Shown here piece after piece: positions 52,744 through 61,436 of a DNA stretch of 64,000 bases; positions within the stretch are counted from its first letter, which is position 1; each line of letters starts with the position of its first letter. Source of the DNA: Thiodiazotropha sp040506775 (GTDB lineage: Bacteria; Pseudomonadota; Gammaproteobacteria; Chromatiales; Chromatiaceae); contig JBEVWC010000007.1 of the NCBI GenBank assembly GCA_040506775.1, forward strand, positions 124,001 through 188,000. Direction: 5' to 3'. The notes beneath the pieces were generated by a model. That model saw only the letters and a program-made list of their open reading frames with translations. It ran no database searches and was not told where the DNA came from. The translations under genes and the position numbers were made by a program.

Positions 52744-53088
52744 TCAAAAGGTTGCAGAATTCCAACCCCAGAGGTGACGTTCTGCATTGGAAAATTCGAT
52801 GTAGACCCTTTCGGGCTCGATTCCGAAGGCGTCCTGCATGAACGCGCACAAGGTCTTGGAGAACTCCCGGGTCCTGTCATCAGGCAGACCGATGCTCTTC
52901 AATTCAAGATAAGCCAGTGCCTCGGATGTGCCGCCGAAGGACATGCTGCTGTTATCCGTCAGATTGATCATGACATAGCGTTCGGGTTTGCCGAGCATTT
53001 CGGCGACCAGGCTTGATGCCTGGCGAATCCGATCAGGCAGGGACTGGGCGTCGATGGGTTGATTGATGGTGATGTTGAGCAGCGGCAT
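52744..53088 (-). CDS. MIF-related tautomerase-superfamily protein
   Basis: The 114-residue protein starts MPLLNITINQPI, leaving Pro1 as the catalytic N-terminal proline after Met removal. YVMINLTDNSSMSFGGTSEALAYLELKSIG and FGIEPERVYIEFSNAERHLWGWNSATF match the macrophage-migration-inhibitory-factor/phenylpyruvate tautomerase family. Usual length. The natural substrate in bacteria is not known. Confidence 0.88.
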   Translation of the reverse strand: MPLLNITINQPIDAQSLPDRIRQASSLVAEMLGKPERYVMINLTDNSSMSFGGTSEALAYLELKSIGLPDDRTREFSKTLCAFMQDAFGIEPERVYIEFSNAERHLWGWNSATF

Positions 53089-53093
53089 GGCGG

Positions 53094-53537
53094 TCAGTTG
53101 CAGTACTGTTTGATCTGGTCGCGGGCTTCCTGCATCCGGGACTGACGTTCCTCCTCGGTCAATCGCAGGTAATCGTCACCCACCTTGTAGAGCCGGTTTC
53201 CCAGGGCAGTGAGCTGTTCAAGGTTGTGGCGTGCCGCCTTGCAGTTGTCCTCACGCTGCGCCTTGTCTTGGGCATTTTGCTTCTGTTCGGCCTTTTTTAG
53301 CGCCCGGTCTTCTTCCATGTCAGCCAGTTTCTGTTGCAGTTCCTGGAGTTTTTGCTGGGAGGCTTCGCTGTCACTCGGAGCCGTGCCATGAGTTTTGACC
53401 TTTTCCGCGGGGGCGTTGTTCGGTGGGGGGGTCTGGGAGTAGGTGACCACGCCGTCCTCGTTGACCCAGCGATAGGTATCCGCCGAGGCGGAGGTGGCTA
53501 GCATTAGAATAATGAGTGCAACGGCAAGTTTAGGCAC
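53094..53537 (-). CDS. DUF4124 domain protein, exported
   Basis: A GTG start at 53537 has AGGGA seven bases upstream and gives 147 residues; the frame extends to 53627 without a start that fits better. A signal peptide (KLAVALIILMLATSASAD) is followed by TYRWVNEDGVVTYSQTPPPN, the DUF4124 core, then a long Gln/Glu/Lys coiled coil (about 50-105) and a C-terminal Cys pair (DNCKAARHN ... KQYCN). Periplasmic; function unknown. Five bases before the tautomerase gene. Confidence 0.82.
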   Translation of the reverse strand: MPKLAVALIILMLATSASADTYRWVNEDGVVTYSQTPPPNNAPAEKVKTHGTAPSDSEASQQKLQELQQKLADMEEDRALKKAEQKQNAQDKAQREDNCKAARHNLEQLTALGNRLYKVGDDYLRLTEEERQSRMQEARDQIKQYCN

Positions 53538-53680
53538 GGCAGTTCCCTGGCATACAGCAGTAATTCGATTTTGCTTAATTATGGAGCAAGTTGAGTGAAT
53601 CGCAAGCGAATGGCTTGGCAATCCCATTGCGTAGGGCGATCTCCTCAGTATTCGGGGTGTTGTTCGGGGTTCGATCGGGC

Positions 53681-53709
53681 TTGACCTGCCCGAATTGTAT
53701 TAGTATTTT
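53681..53709 (+). promoter_or_regulatory. Sigma-70 promoter of the ilvBHC operon
   Basis: TTGACC (53681-53686), 17-base spacer, TATTTT (53704-53709). The start would lie near 53717, leaving a leader of about 53 bases to the GTG at 53770; no leader-peptide attenuator is visible in so short a leader. Confidence 0.65.
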
Positions 53710-53769
53710 GCACTGTTTCGATATTGTTTTGTATTCGCTCGGAATACCGGCGCGACGGGAGGCTTCGAC

Positions 53770-55488
53770 GTGGAACTTAGCGGTGGCGAGATCATCGTCC
53801 AATGCTTGAAAGATGAAGGTGTGGAACATGTGTTCGGTTACCCGGGAGGGGCCGTACTGCACATCTATGATGCACTGTTCAAGCAGAAGGATGTGAAGCA
53901 CATCCTGGTGCGTCACGAACAGGCGGCGGGACACGCCGCAGACGGCTATGCCCGCGCTACCGGTAAACCGGGTGTGGTTCTGGTGACTTCGGGGCCCGGT
54001 GCGACCAATGCGGTGACCGGTATCGCCACGGCCTACATGGATTCCATACCCATGGTGGTGCTCACCGGTCAGGTGCCCACGCCAGTGATCGGCAGCGATG
54101 CCTTCCAGGAAGTGGACACGGTGGGTATTACCCGTCCCTGCGTGAAACACAATTTCCTGGTCAAGCGCATTGAGGACCTGGCGGAGACCATCAAGAAGGC
54201 TTTCTACATCGCCACTACCGGTCGACCCGGTCCGGTGGTCGTTGACATCCCGAAGGATGTCACCGATCCCGGCATCAAGATTCCCTACAACTACCCAAGC
54301 CGGATCAAAATGCGCTCCTACAATCCGGTGGTCAAGGGACACCTGGGGCAGATCAAGAAGGCGGTCAAGATCATGATGGAGGCGGAGCGTCCCGTCTTCT
54401 ACACCGGTGGCGGGGTGGTCCTCGACGATGCGGCCAAGAACCTCACCGATCTGGTCGATACGCTCGGTTTTCCCATCACCCAGACCCTCATGGGGCTGGG
54501 CGCTTATCCCGGCAGCGGCAGGAATTTCCTCGGCATGCTCGGCATGCACGGCACCTATGAGGCCAATATGGCGATGCACGAAACCGATGTGCTGATCGCC
54601 GTTGGCGCCCGTTTCGATGACCGGGTCACCGGCCATGTGAAGCAGTTCTGCCCGGATGCGACCATCATTCACATCGATATCGACCCCTCTTCGATTTCCA
54701 AGAACGTGCGGGTGGACGTGCCGATCGTCGGCTCAGTCAAGCAGGTCCTGCGGGACATGCTCAAGGTGGTCACCGAAGGCACTGCCCAGCCGAAGAAACA
54801 GGCCCTGAAGCAGTGGTGGGAGAAGATCGAGAAGTGGCGTGCGATGCACTGCCTGAACTATGACCAGAAAAGCAAGCTGATCAAACCCCAGTACGCGGTG
54901 GAGATGCTGCACAAGGTCACCAAGGGTGATGCCTTTGTCACCTCCGATGTGGGTCAGCATCAGATGTTTGCGGCCCAGTTCTATCGTTTCGACAAACCCC
55001 GTCGCTGGATCAATTCCGGCGGACTGGGCACCATGGGATTCGGCCTGCCTGCGGCGATCGGCGTACAGATGGCCCATCCCAAGGCCGAGGTGGCGGTGGT
55101 GACCGGAGAGTCCAGCATCCAGATGTGCATCCAGGAACTGGCCACCTGTCTGCAGTATGACCTGCCGATCAAGATCATCCTGCTGAACAATGGATACATG
55201 GGAATGGTGCGTCAGTGGCAGGAGTTCTTCTACGACAGCCGCTACTCCCAGTCCGGCATGAGTGTCACGCCGGATTTCGTCAAGCTCACCGAGTCCTATG
55301 GTCATGTGGGCATGCGGGTTGAAAAACCCAAGGATCTGGAAGGCGCGATGCAGGAGGCCTTTTCCATGAAAGACCGGTTGGTGTTCATGGATATCGCGGT
55401 GGATCCGGCGGAGAATGTCTACCCGATGATCGCCGCCGGCAAGGGGCACCACGAGATGTATCTGTCACCCGGGAGTGAGTTGGTCTGA
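53770..55488 (+). CDS. ilvB: Acetolactate synthase large subunit
   Basis: Thiamine-diphosphate enzyme for the first common step of valine, leucine and isoleucine synthesis. A GTG start preceded by GGAGG gives 572 residues. It begins ELSGGEIIVQCLKDEGVEHVFGYPGGAVLHIYDAL, includes the catalytic Glu in RHEQAAGHAADGYARATGKPG, and the TPP site at GLGTMGFGLPAAIG and VTGESSIQMCIQEL (Gly-Glu-Ser in place of the more usual GDGS/GDAS start). The stop overlaps the ilvH start (TGATG). The class could also be named ilvI. Confidence 0.94.
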   Translation: MELSGGEIIVQCLKDEGVEHVFGYPGGAVLHIYDALFKQKDVKHILVRHEQAAGHAADGYARATGKPGVVLVTSGPGATNAVTGIATAYMDSIPMVVLTGQVPTPVIGSDAFQEVDTVGITRPCVKHNFLVKRIEDLAETIKKAFYIATTGRPGPVVVDIPKDVTDPGIKIPYNYPSRIKMRSYNPVVKGHLGQIKKAVKIMMEAERPVFYTGGGVVLDDAAKNLTDLVDTLGFPITQTLMGLGAYPGSGRNFLGMLGMHGTYEANMAMHETDVLIAVGARFDDRVTGHVKQFCPDATIIHIDIDPSSISKNVRVDVPIVGSVKQVLRDMLKVVTEGTAQPKKQALKQWWEKIEKWRAMHCLNYDQKSKLIKPQYAVEMLHKVTKGDAFVTSDVGQHQMFAAQFYRFDKPRRWINSGGLGTMGFGLPAAIGVQMAHPKAEVAVVTGESSIQMCIQELATCLQYDLPIKIILLNNGYMGMVRQWQEFFYDSRYSQSGMSVTPDFVKLTESYGHVGMRVEKPKDLEGAMQEAFSMKDRLVFMDIAVDPAENVYPMIAAGKGHHEMYLSPGSELV

Positions 55489-55979
55489 TGAGGCATATCA
55501 TATCTATTCTGATGGAGAACGAATCCGGTGCCCTGGCCCGGGTGGCCAACCTGTTCAGTGCCCGGGGTTACAATATCGAATCCCTCACGGTAGCACCCAC
55601 CGAGGATCAAAGTCTCTCCCGCCTGACCCTGGTCACCAGTGGCAGCGATGAGATCATCGAGCAGATCACCAAACAGCTGAACAAGTTGATCGATGTGGTG
55701 AAACTGGTCGACCTGACCGAAGGGCGGCATATCGAACGGGAGATGATGCTCATCAAACTGCGGGCTGAACGCACCCAGCGGGAAGAGATCAAGCGTCTGG
55801 TCGATATCTTCCGCGGCAAGATCATCGACGTGACGGACATCAGCTATACCGTCGAATTGACCGGTGCTACATGCAAACTGAATGCTTTCATGGAAGCGGT
55901 CAACGAAGAGATGATCATCGAGGTGGTGCGCACCGGACCTTCCGGTATCGGCCGAGGTTCCAAAGGGCTCGGACTTTGA
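55488..55979 (+). CDS. ilvH: Acetolactate synthase small (regulatory) subunit
   Basis: The 163-residue ACT-domain subunit gives valine feedback control. ISILMENESGALARVANLFSARGYNIESLTVAPTED holds the valine-binding region, and RAERTQREEIKRLVDIFRGKIIDV the C-terminal half. The one-base overlap with ilvB couples translation. Confidence 0.94.
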   Translation: MRHIISILMENESGALARVANLFSARGYNIESLTVAPTEDQSLSRLTLVTSGSDEIIEQITKQLNKLIDVVKLVDLTEGRHIEREMMLIKLRAERTQREEIKRLVDIFRGKIIDVTDISYTVELTGATCKLNAFMEAVNEEMIIEVVRTGPSGIGRGSKGLGL

Positions 55980-56054
55980 ACTTTCAATTATGAATTTTGA
56001 ACGCTTGATTCAGAATTCAACTTTCACAATTTAAAATTTTCCGAAGGAAACAAC

Positions 56055-57071
56055 ATGGCAATCAATGTTTATTACGATAAAGACTGTGACCTCAACATCA
56101 TCAAGGGTAAAACAGTCGCGATCATCGGCTACGGTTCCCAGGGCCATGCCCACGCCAACAATCTGCAGGATTCCGGAGTCAATGTCGTCGTCGGTCTGCG
56201 TGAAGGTTCCCCTTCGGCCATCAAGGCACAGAATGCCGGTCTGACTGTGAAATCCATCGAAGAGTCGGTGAAGTCTGCTGACGTCGTGATGATCCTGGCA
56301 CCTGATGAATTCCAGTCCAAACTCTACCGCGAGCAGATCGAACCGAATATCAAGAATTCCGCTGCCCTGGCGTTTGCCCACGGTTTCGCCATTCACTACA
56401 ACCAGGTCGTGCCGCGGGAAGATCTCGATGTCATCATGATCGCCCCCAAGGCACCGGGACACACGGTACGCAGTGAGTATGTGAAAGGTGGCGGCATTCC
56501 GGATCTGGTGGCGGTCTACCAGGACGCAACCGGTGCCGCCATGGATACCGCTCTCTCCTACGCATCGGCCATCGGTGGCGGTCGTACCGGTATCATTGAA
56601 ACCACTTTCAAGGATGAGACCGAAACCGATCTGTTCGGTGAGCAGGCAGTCCTGTGCGGTGGCGCGGTTGAGTTGGTGAAGGCGGGTTTCGAAACCCTGA
56701 CCGAAGCAGGCTATGCTCCGGAAATGGCCTATTTCGAATGTCTGCACGAGCTCAAACTGATTGTCGATCTCATGTACGAAGGCGGTATTGCCAACATGAA
56801 CTACTCCATCTCCAATAATGCGGAGTATGGTGAATATGTGACCGGACCGAAGGTCATCAACGATGAAAGTCGTAAAGCGATGCGCGAAGCCCTGAGCAAT
56901 ATTCAGTCCGGTGAATATGCCAAGCGCTTCATCTCGGAGGGCGCTCTGGGCTATCCGTCCATGACCGCTTACCGGCGCCTCAATGAGATGCATGCCATTG
57001 AGCAGGTGGGCGAGCGTCTGCGTGGCATGATGCCGTGGATCAAGAAGATCGTCGATAAATCGAAAAACTGA
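56055..57071 (+). CDS. ilvC: Ketol-acid reductoisomerase
   Basis: Class I enzyme of 338 residues that isomerises and reduces acetolactate with NADPH. The Rossmann motif is IIGYGSQGHAHANNLQDSG, with the NADPH-selecting loop GLREGSPSAIKA; the Mg site is at DLFGEQAVLCGG and the C-terminal knotted domain has ELKLIVDLMYEGGIANM. It stands 75 bases after ilvH, with a GAAGGAAA site, and is followed by a 16-bp hairpin. Confidence 0.96.
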   Translation: MAINVYYDKDCDLNIIKGKTVAIIGYGSQGHAHANNLQDSGVNVVVGLREGSPSAIKAQNAGLTVKSIEESVKSADVVMILAPDEFQSKLYREQIEPNIKNSAALAFAHGFAIHYNQVVPREDLDVIMIAPKAPGHTVRSEYVKGGGIPDLVAVYQDATGAAMDTALSYASAIGGGRTGIIETTFKDETETDLFGEQAVLCGGAVELVKAGFETLTEAGYAPEMAYFECLHELKLIVDLMYEGGIANMNYSISNNAEYGEYVTGPKVINDESRKAMREALSNIQSGEYAKRFISEGALGYPSMTAYRRLNEMHAIEQVGERLRGMMPWIKKIVDKSKN

Positions 57072-57090
57072 TCTTCCGTCCCGCTTCTGT

Positions 57091-57124
57091 CTTGCCGTCC
57101 AGGGTGTTCACCCTGGATGGCGAG
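57091..57124 (+). terminator. Hairpin after ilvC
   Basis: CTTGCCGTCCAGGGTG (57091-57106), loop TT, then CACCCTGGATGGCGAG (57109-57124), a 16-bp stem allowing two G-U pairs. No strong T run, but its place 20 bases after the stop suits termination. Confidence 0.6.
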
Positions 57125-57257
57125 CGCCTCTGTTCTGTCCGCTATTACCCAGCTTGGGTTTCTTCAGTGTTCGAATCTGATAAGCCGATGCAGCCCACTT
57201 GAGACCAAGCAATCGGCACGATGAATGAGTCCTGCTGAACAAGGACTCTGAATGAGT

Positions 57258-57352
57258 AAAATTTACCACGAAGCGCACGAAGAACACGAACGCTCGGGTT
57301 GAGCGGTTGGTGCATTGCTCATCCGTGCACTTCGTATCCTTCGTCGTGAAAT
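57258..57352. repeat. ACCACGAAG-type inverted repeat, MITE-like
   Basis: The left arm reads TTTACCACGAAGCGCACGAA and on, with a second CACGAAG unit; the right arm (57328-57352) is its imperfect reverse complement (CACTTCGTATCCTTCGTCGT). The arms are about 25 bases with internal CACGAAG repeats. Similar elements are scattered in many proteobacterial genomes. Confidence 0.5.
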
Positions 57353-57726
57353 GGATCGACGATACTGAACACGAATCCTGAAACTTATTAGCAAAGACCT
57401 CTTGATTCTGCGGTAATCATCAAAACGTTCTCCTGTTGTTACTCCCTGGAAAACTGTGGTAGTTTTCTGATCGCACATGGAGCGATGGTTAGCAAGGACT
57501 GCCCCCAATCACATCCCTCCCATTCAATCTGAACATCCGTGCAATCTGACGCGGAGTCAAACGTTCGTTCATGCGTTGTGGTTGAATGCATGTTCAAACG
57601 GGTACTTCCTGCGGTGTGGATATTATGCTGATTGGATAGCTGTCCCTGTGAAGGATACACCCGCTTTGTATCGGCCGTTGGACACGCGCAGGGGGTGCTG
57701 ATGAAAAGCTGTTAGGGAAGCAGTAC

Positions 57727-59469
57727 ATGAAAAGGAATTTACTCAAATCACTATGGATCGGGGGGCTGTTGTTGCTTTGCAATTCCCCGGCATTGGCCCA
57801 GATGCAGGATGCGCTCAGGGAATATGTCAACACGGAGGATGGAGCCTTTGCATTTCGCTGGGTCCGACGTGAACAGCGAAGATATGTGGATTACCATATC
57901 CTCAATCTGGATTCCCAGCGCTGGCGAACGCCGGACGAGGTCAATCCCACACTGTGGAATCATTGGTTGACCCTCATCGTTCCCCATGAACTTCGATTTC
58001 ACACAGCCAACCTGATTGTCCATGACGGAGGAACCGCATCGGAACCACCGGAGCTGCAGGATTTTTCCGAATACGAAACGATAGCCCGCCAGACAGGCAG
58101 TATTCAGGTGGTGCTGCAACAGGTGCCGGTCGAGCCGTTGTTGTTCGGTGATGTGGAACAACCACTCAGTGAAGACGGCCTGGTGGCGTACAGTTGGCGC
58201 AAGGTGATGGAGACCGGGGATCCGGGCTGGTCGGTCTATCTGCCGATGACCAAGGCGGTGGTTCGGGCTATGGACAGTGTTCAGTCATTCAGTCTCGACC
58301 GCTTGGGATGGAGTATCGACTCATTCATCGTCACCGGATTCTCCAAGCGGGGTGCGATTGCCTGGTTGACTGCCGCGGTCGATCCCAGAGTCAGTGCAGT
58401 CGTTCCGGGGGACTACAATGTGCTGTCCCTGGACCGGCAGTTGGAACACCACTTCAACAGCTATGGTTTCTACGCGGAAGCCTTGAACAGCTATCTGATG
58501 CAGGGAATTCCGGAGCGTATCCGCTCCCCGGAAGGCCAATTGCTGAAACAGCTTGTGGATCCGATCAGCTACAAGCAGGCCTTGACTATGCCGCATTTCA
58601 TCCTCAATGCCACAGGCGATGAGTTTTTTCTGCCCGATGCGTCCGAGGGTTATATCCACCAGATACCCGGTGAGACCTTGCAACGTCTGATACCAAACAC
58701 CAATCACACGTTTGACGGGAAACGCCAGGAGATGTTGCAGAGCCTGATTGCCTGGTACCAACTGCAACTTGAAAATGTGCCCTCACCGGTACTGAAGTGG
58801 CAGCGGTCCTCCGATGGCAGACTCGAAGTGAGCAGTGATCAGAAACCGCGGGTGGTCAAATTGTGGCGCGCCTCAAATCCTCAAGCACGGGATTTTCGTT
58901 ATCCGGTGATGGGGGATGCCTGGCATGCACAAGTCATTACTGCGGATCGGGATGGTGTTTATCGGATCAGACTCGAGGTTCCTGAACAGGGCTATGATGC
59001 CTATCTGGTCGAATTTACCCTGCCGGGTGTGGCGGGTCTGCCCCAGATCTATACCACTTCGGTGTTTATCACCCCGGATGAGGAGCCCTATGAAATCGAG
59101 TCGCCCCTGGGTGAACCGCGCACTCTTGGGTACTGGCAAAAACAGTTGGATTATCTCCGCCATGGCCGCGCGATCGACTATTCCCTGGAAGATATCCAGG
59201 AGATGTTGCCAATCCGGGTGTTGGGGCAATATATCCAGGATGCGGCATCTCTTTCGCTGGCCTTGAGCAAACCCGGTGCGGAATCCCAATGCACCGCCGC
59301 TCGTCTGAATGTTCAGGCTGGAGAAATGGGTTGGTATACCACCTTGTATGTCACGGATGGTGAGAACGTCAAATTCTGGCAGAACTACGAACTTGCTGAG
59401 CAGTATCACGCCGAAGGCACGGATGTCGCCGCCTCTCTGCTATGTCGATTGCTGACCGAGTATCGCTAA
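57727..59469 (+). CDS. PhoPQ-activated pathogenicity-related (PqaA-like) exported protein
   Basis: The 580-residue protein has a signal peptide (KSLWIGGLLLLCNSPALAQ) and an alpha/beta-hydrolase-like domain: IVLQQVPVEPLLFG-type strand near 115, GFSKRGAIAWLTAAVDPRVSAVVPG with the nucleophile-like Ser in G-F-S-K-R-G, ATGDEFFLPDA for the acid and NTNHTF for the His. The C-terminal 200 residues are beta-rich. The family is PhoPQ-regulated in Salmonella; nothing here shows that regulation. Function uncertain, probably periplasmic hydrolase-fold. Confidence 0.82.
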   Translation: MKRNLLKSLWIGGLLLLCNSPALAQMQDALREYVNTEDGAFAFRWVRREQRRYVDYHILNLDSQRWRTPDEVNPTLWNHWLTLIVPHELRFHTANLIVHDGGTASEPPELQDFSEYETIARQTGSIQVVLQQVPVEPLLFGDVEQPLSEDGLVAYSWRKVMETGDPGWSVYLPMTKAVVRAMDSVQSFSLDRLGWSIDSFIVTGFSKRGAIAWLTAAVDPRVSAVVPGDYNVLSLDRQLEHHFNSYGFYAEALNSYLMQGIPERIRSPEGQLLKQLVDPISYKQALTMPHFILNATGDEFFLPDASEGYIHQIPGETLQRLIPNTNHTFDGKRQEMLQSLIAWYQLQLENVPSPVLKWQRSSDGRLEVSSDQKPRVVKLWRASNPQARDFRYPVMGDAWHAQVITADRDGVYRIRLEVPEQGYDAYLVEFTLPGVAGLPQIYTTSVFITPDEEPYEIESPLGEPRTLGYWQKQLDYLRHGRAIDYSLEDIQEMLPIRVLGQYIQDAASLSLALSKPGAESQCTAARLNVQAGEMGWYTTLYVTDGENVKFWQNYELAEQYHAEGTDVAASLLCRLLTEYR

Positions 59470-59577
59470 TCATGGGGCACCCTCATTTCTGCTTCTCGCT
59501 CATCACGGGTTACCCGTTCACAACCTGGTTCGATATGGAAGGGGATTCGTAAATCGGGAAGGGGTTTCACAATCTGT

Positions 59578-59617
59578 TTGATCTGGATCAACTAACGGTT
59601 CGATTCGGTTTTAGGAT
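59578..59617 (+). promoter_or_regulatory. FNR/ANR-type box upstream of the response regulator gene
   Basis: TTGATCTGGATCAA (59578-59591) is a perfect TTGAT-N4-ATCAA palindrome. TAGGAT (59612-59617) could serve as -10, putting the start near 59624 and the box centre about 40 bases upstream. The gene starts at 59701. Confidence 0.5.
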
Positions 59618-59700
59618 TTTTCCATTGGCGCGCTATTTATCCTAGCGATCAACTTGGAAGTTCAGGAAAACAGATCGGGTAGTCAATACTCCATGCCGTT

Positions 59701-61314
59701 ATGATCAAGGACGATTACAAAAAAAACTTCAACTATCTCATCATCGACGATTTCGAGCAGATGCGGGTCTCCTTCAAAGGGATGCTCGAGAGTTTCGGTG
59801 CGGAGCGGATTACTGCCTGCCCCACGGGTGAGTCCGCCTTGAAGATTCTCTCCAGTGAACCCTTCGATGTGGTCATTTGTGATTACAACCTCGGTGAAGG
59901 CAAGGACGGTCAGCAGGTTCTCGAAGAGGCACGTTACCTCGGCTACCTGGGCCATGCCTCGATCTTCTTCATGGTTACTGCGGAGAGCAGCATGTCCATG
60001 GTGCTGAGCGCCCTGGAACATCAGCCTGATGAGTATATGGTCAAACCCCTCAACCGGGAGGTCCTGTATCATCGCCTGAGCAGCGCCATCAAACGCAAAC
60101 ACCAGCTGAAAGTCATTGATGACGCACTGTCCCGGGGGGATGTCACTGGGGCCATCGAGCTTTGTGACAAACACCGGGGTAAAGACCTGAAACAGAGTTT
60201 GTACCTGGCCAAGCTACAGGCGGAGCTTGAGTTGTCCCTGCATCAGTACGAGGCGGCCGAACAGATCTATCGAAGCCTGTTGTCGATTCGGGATTTCCAC
60301 TGGGCCCGATTCGGTCTGGGCAAGATTGCCTTCCATCTGCAGGATTTCAAGCACGCGGAGATCATCTTTCGGGAGTTGATCGAAGAGAATGACCACTATG
60401 TGGTGGTTCACGACTGGCTGGCCTCTGTTCTGGAGCAGACCAACAAACCTCAGGATGCACAAAGTCTGCTGCAGAAGGCGGTTGATATCTCTCCTAAATC
60501 GGTTTCACGTCAGCGTCGTCTGGGTTTGCTTGCATTGCGCAACGGGCAGCAGGATGTTGCGAAAAAGGCGCTCGCATCATCGGTCTACTGGGGACGTAAC
60601 TCCTGTTTTGCCAGTGCGGACGAATATCGCTCACTTGCGGGCATTTACCAGGAAAACGCTGAGCCCGGGAAAGCCGTGAAACTGTTGGAGATGGGACGTA
60701 AGCGATTCAGTCACCAACCCACGGACCGGATTCAGATGTTGTGTGGCGAGGCTCTGGCGAAACAGTCCAGATCCCTTCTGACGGAAAATGACAACCAGTT
60801 GGTGGAGTTGAAGCGACTGTTGAGCGAACACCGCCATACCATGTCATCGGAAGCACTCCTGGCTGTGGCCATGGATTGTTTTCATCTCTCCCAGGAGGCG
60901 CTGAGCCGTGATCTGTTCGGTCTGGTGGTCAGCAATAATCACGACAACAGGAATTGGATAGAACGGGTCCGGGGTGCGATGCACGAGTTGGGGCAGCAGG
61001 AGCAGGCTGAAGATCTGATTCAGACAATGAAACAGGAACTCGATGAGATCCTTGCGCGCAGCCTGGACTGGGTTCGTCAGGGTTCGCTGGTAGAGGCCAT
61101 CTCGCTGCTGAATCTGACCGTTGATCGCTTTCCCCGAAATCGCACCCTGGTGCTGTTGGCCGTGCGTGTCATGATCGAATTCATGCGCAAGCAGGGTGTG
61201 GACAGCCGCTACCAGTTCCGCTGTCGACATGCCCTTGGCATGCTGGGCTCAGGGGAACGCCAGGACCCGGAGGCGGCCAAGTATCTGCATGCCCTCAAGG
61301 AACTGGTGAACTAG
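59701..61314 (+). CDS. Response regulator with receiver domain and TPR-type output
   Basis: The 537-residue protein has an N-terminal CheY-like domain (about 8-125) with acidic Asp16-Asp17, phosphoacceptor Asp61 (VVICDYNLGEGKDG), Thr93 and Lys115 (MVKPLNRE). The remaining 400 residues are helical and read as TPR repeats (YEAAEQIYRSLLSIRDFHWARFGLG, DFKHAEIIFRELIEENDHYVVVHDWLA, PQDAQSLLQKAVDISPKSVSRQRRLG). There is no DNA-binding or catalytic output domain, so it probably acts through protein contacts. The likely partner kinase follows 122 bases later. Confidence 0.87.
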   Translation: MIKDDYKKNFNYLIIDDFEQMRVSFKGMLESFGAERITACPTGESALKILSSEPFDVVICDYNLGEGKDGQQVLEEARYLGYLGHASIFFMVTAESSMSMVLSALEHQPDEYMVKPLNREVLYHRLSSAIKRKHQLKVIDDALSRGDVTGAIELCDKHRGKDLKQSLYLAKLQAELELSLHQYEAAEQIYRSLLSIRDFHWARFGLGKIAFHLQDFKHAEIIFRELIEENDHYVVVHDWLASVLEQTNKPQDAQSLLQKAVDISPKSVSRQRRLGLLALRNGQQDVAKKALASSVYWGRNSCFASADEYRSLAGIYQENAEPGKAVKLLEMGRKRFSHQPTDRIQMLCGEALAKQSRSLLTENDNQLVELKRLLSEHRHTMSSEALLAVAMDCFHLSQEALSRDLFGLVVSNNHDNRNWIERVRGAMHELGQQEQAEDLIQTMKQELDEILARSLDWVRQGSLVEAISLLNLTVDRFPRNRTLVLLAVRVMIEFMRKQGVDSRYQFRCRHALGMLGSGERQDPEAAKYLHALKELVN

Positions 61315-61436
61315 CATTTCACCCGTCTGCCTGGACCTCACGGAAGAGTGACAACTGCCCCTGGTGATGACAGAACCCGGTGGCTTGAGTTTGGCTAACG
61401 ACCTCACATCACATATAACGAATTCGGAGTTTCGCA

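Larger units (their letters stand above)
57072..57726. other. Intergenic region downstream of ilvC
   Basis: 655 bases with the ilvC hairpin, an inverted repeat at 57258-57352 and the likely promoter of the next gene. Short open frames (for example 57477-57701) lack ribosome sites and were not called. Confidence 0.55.
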
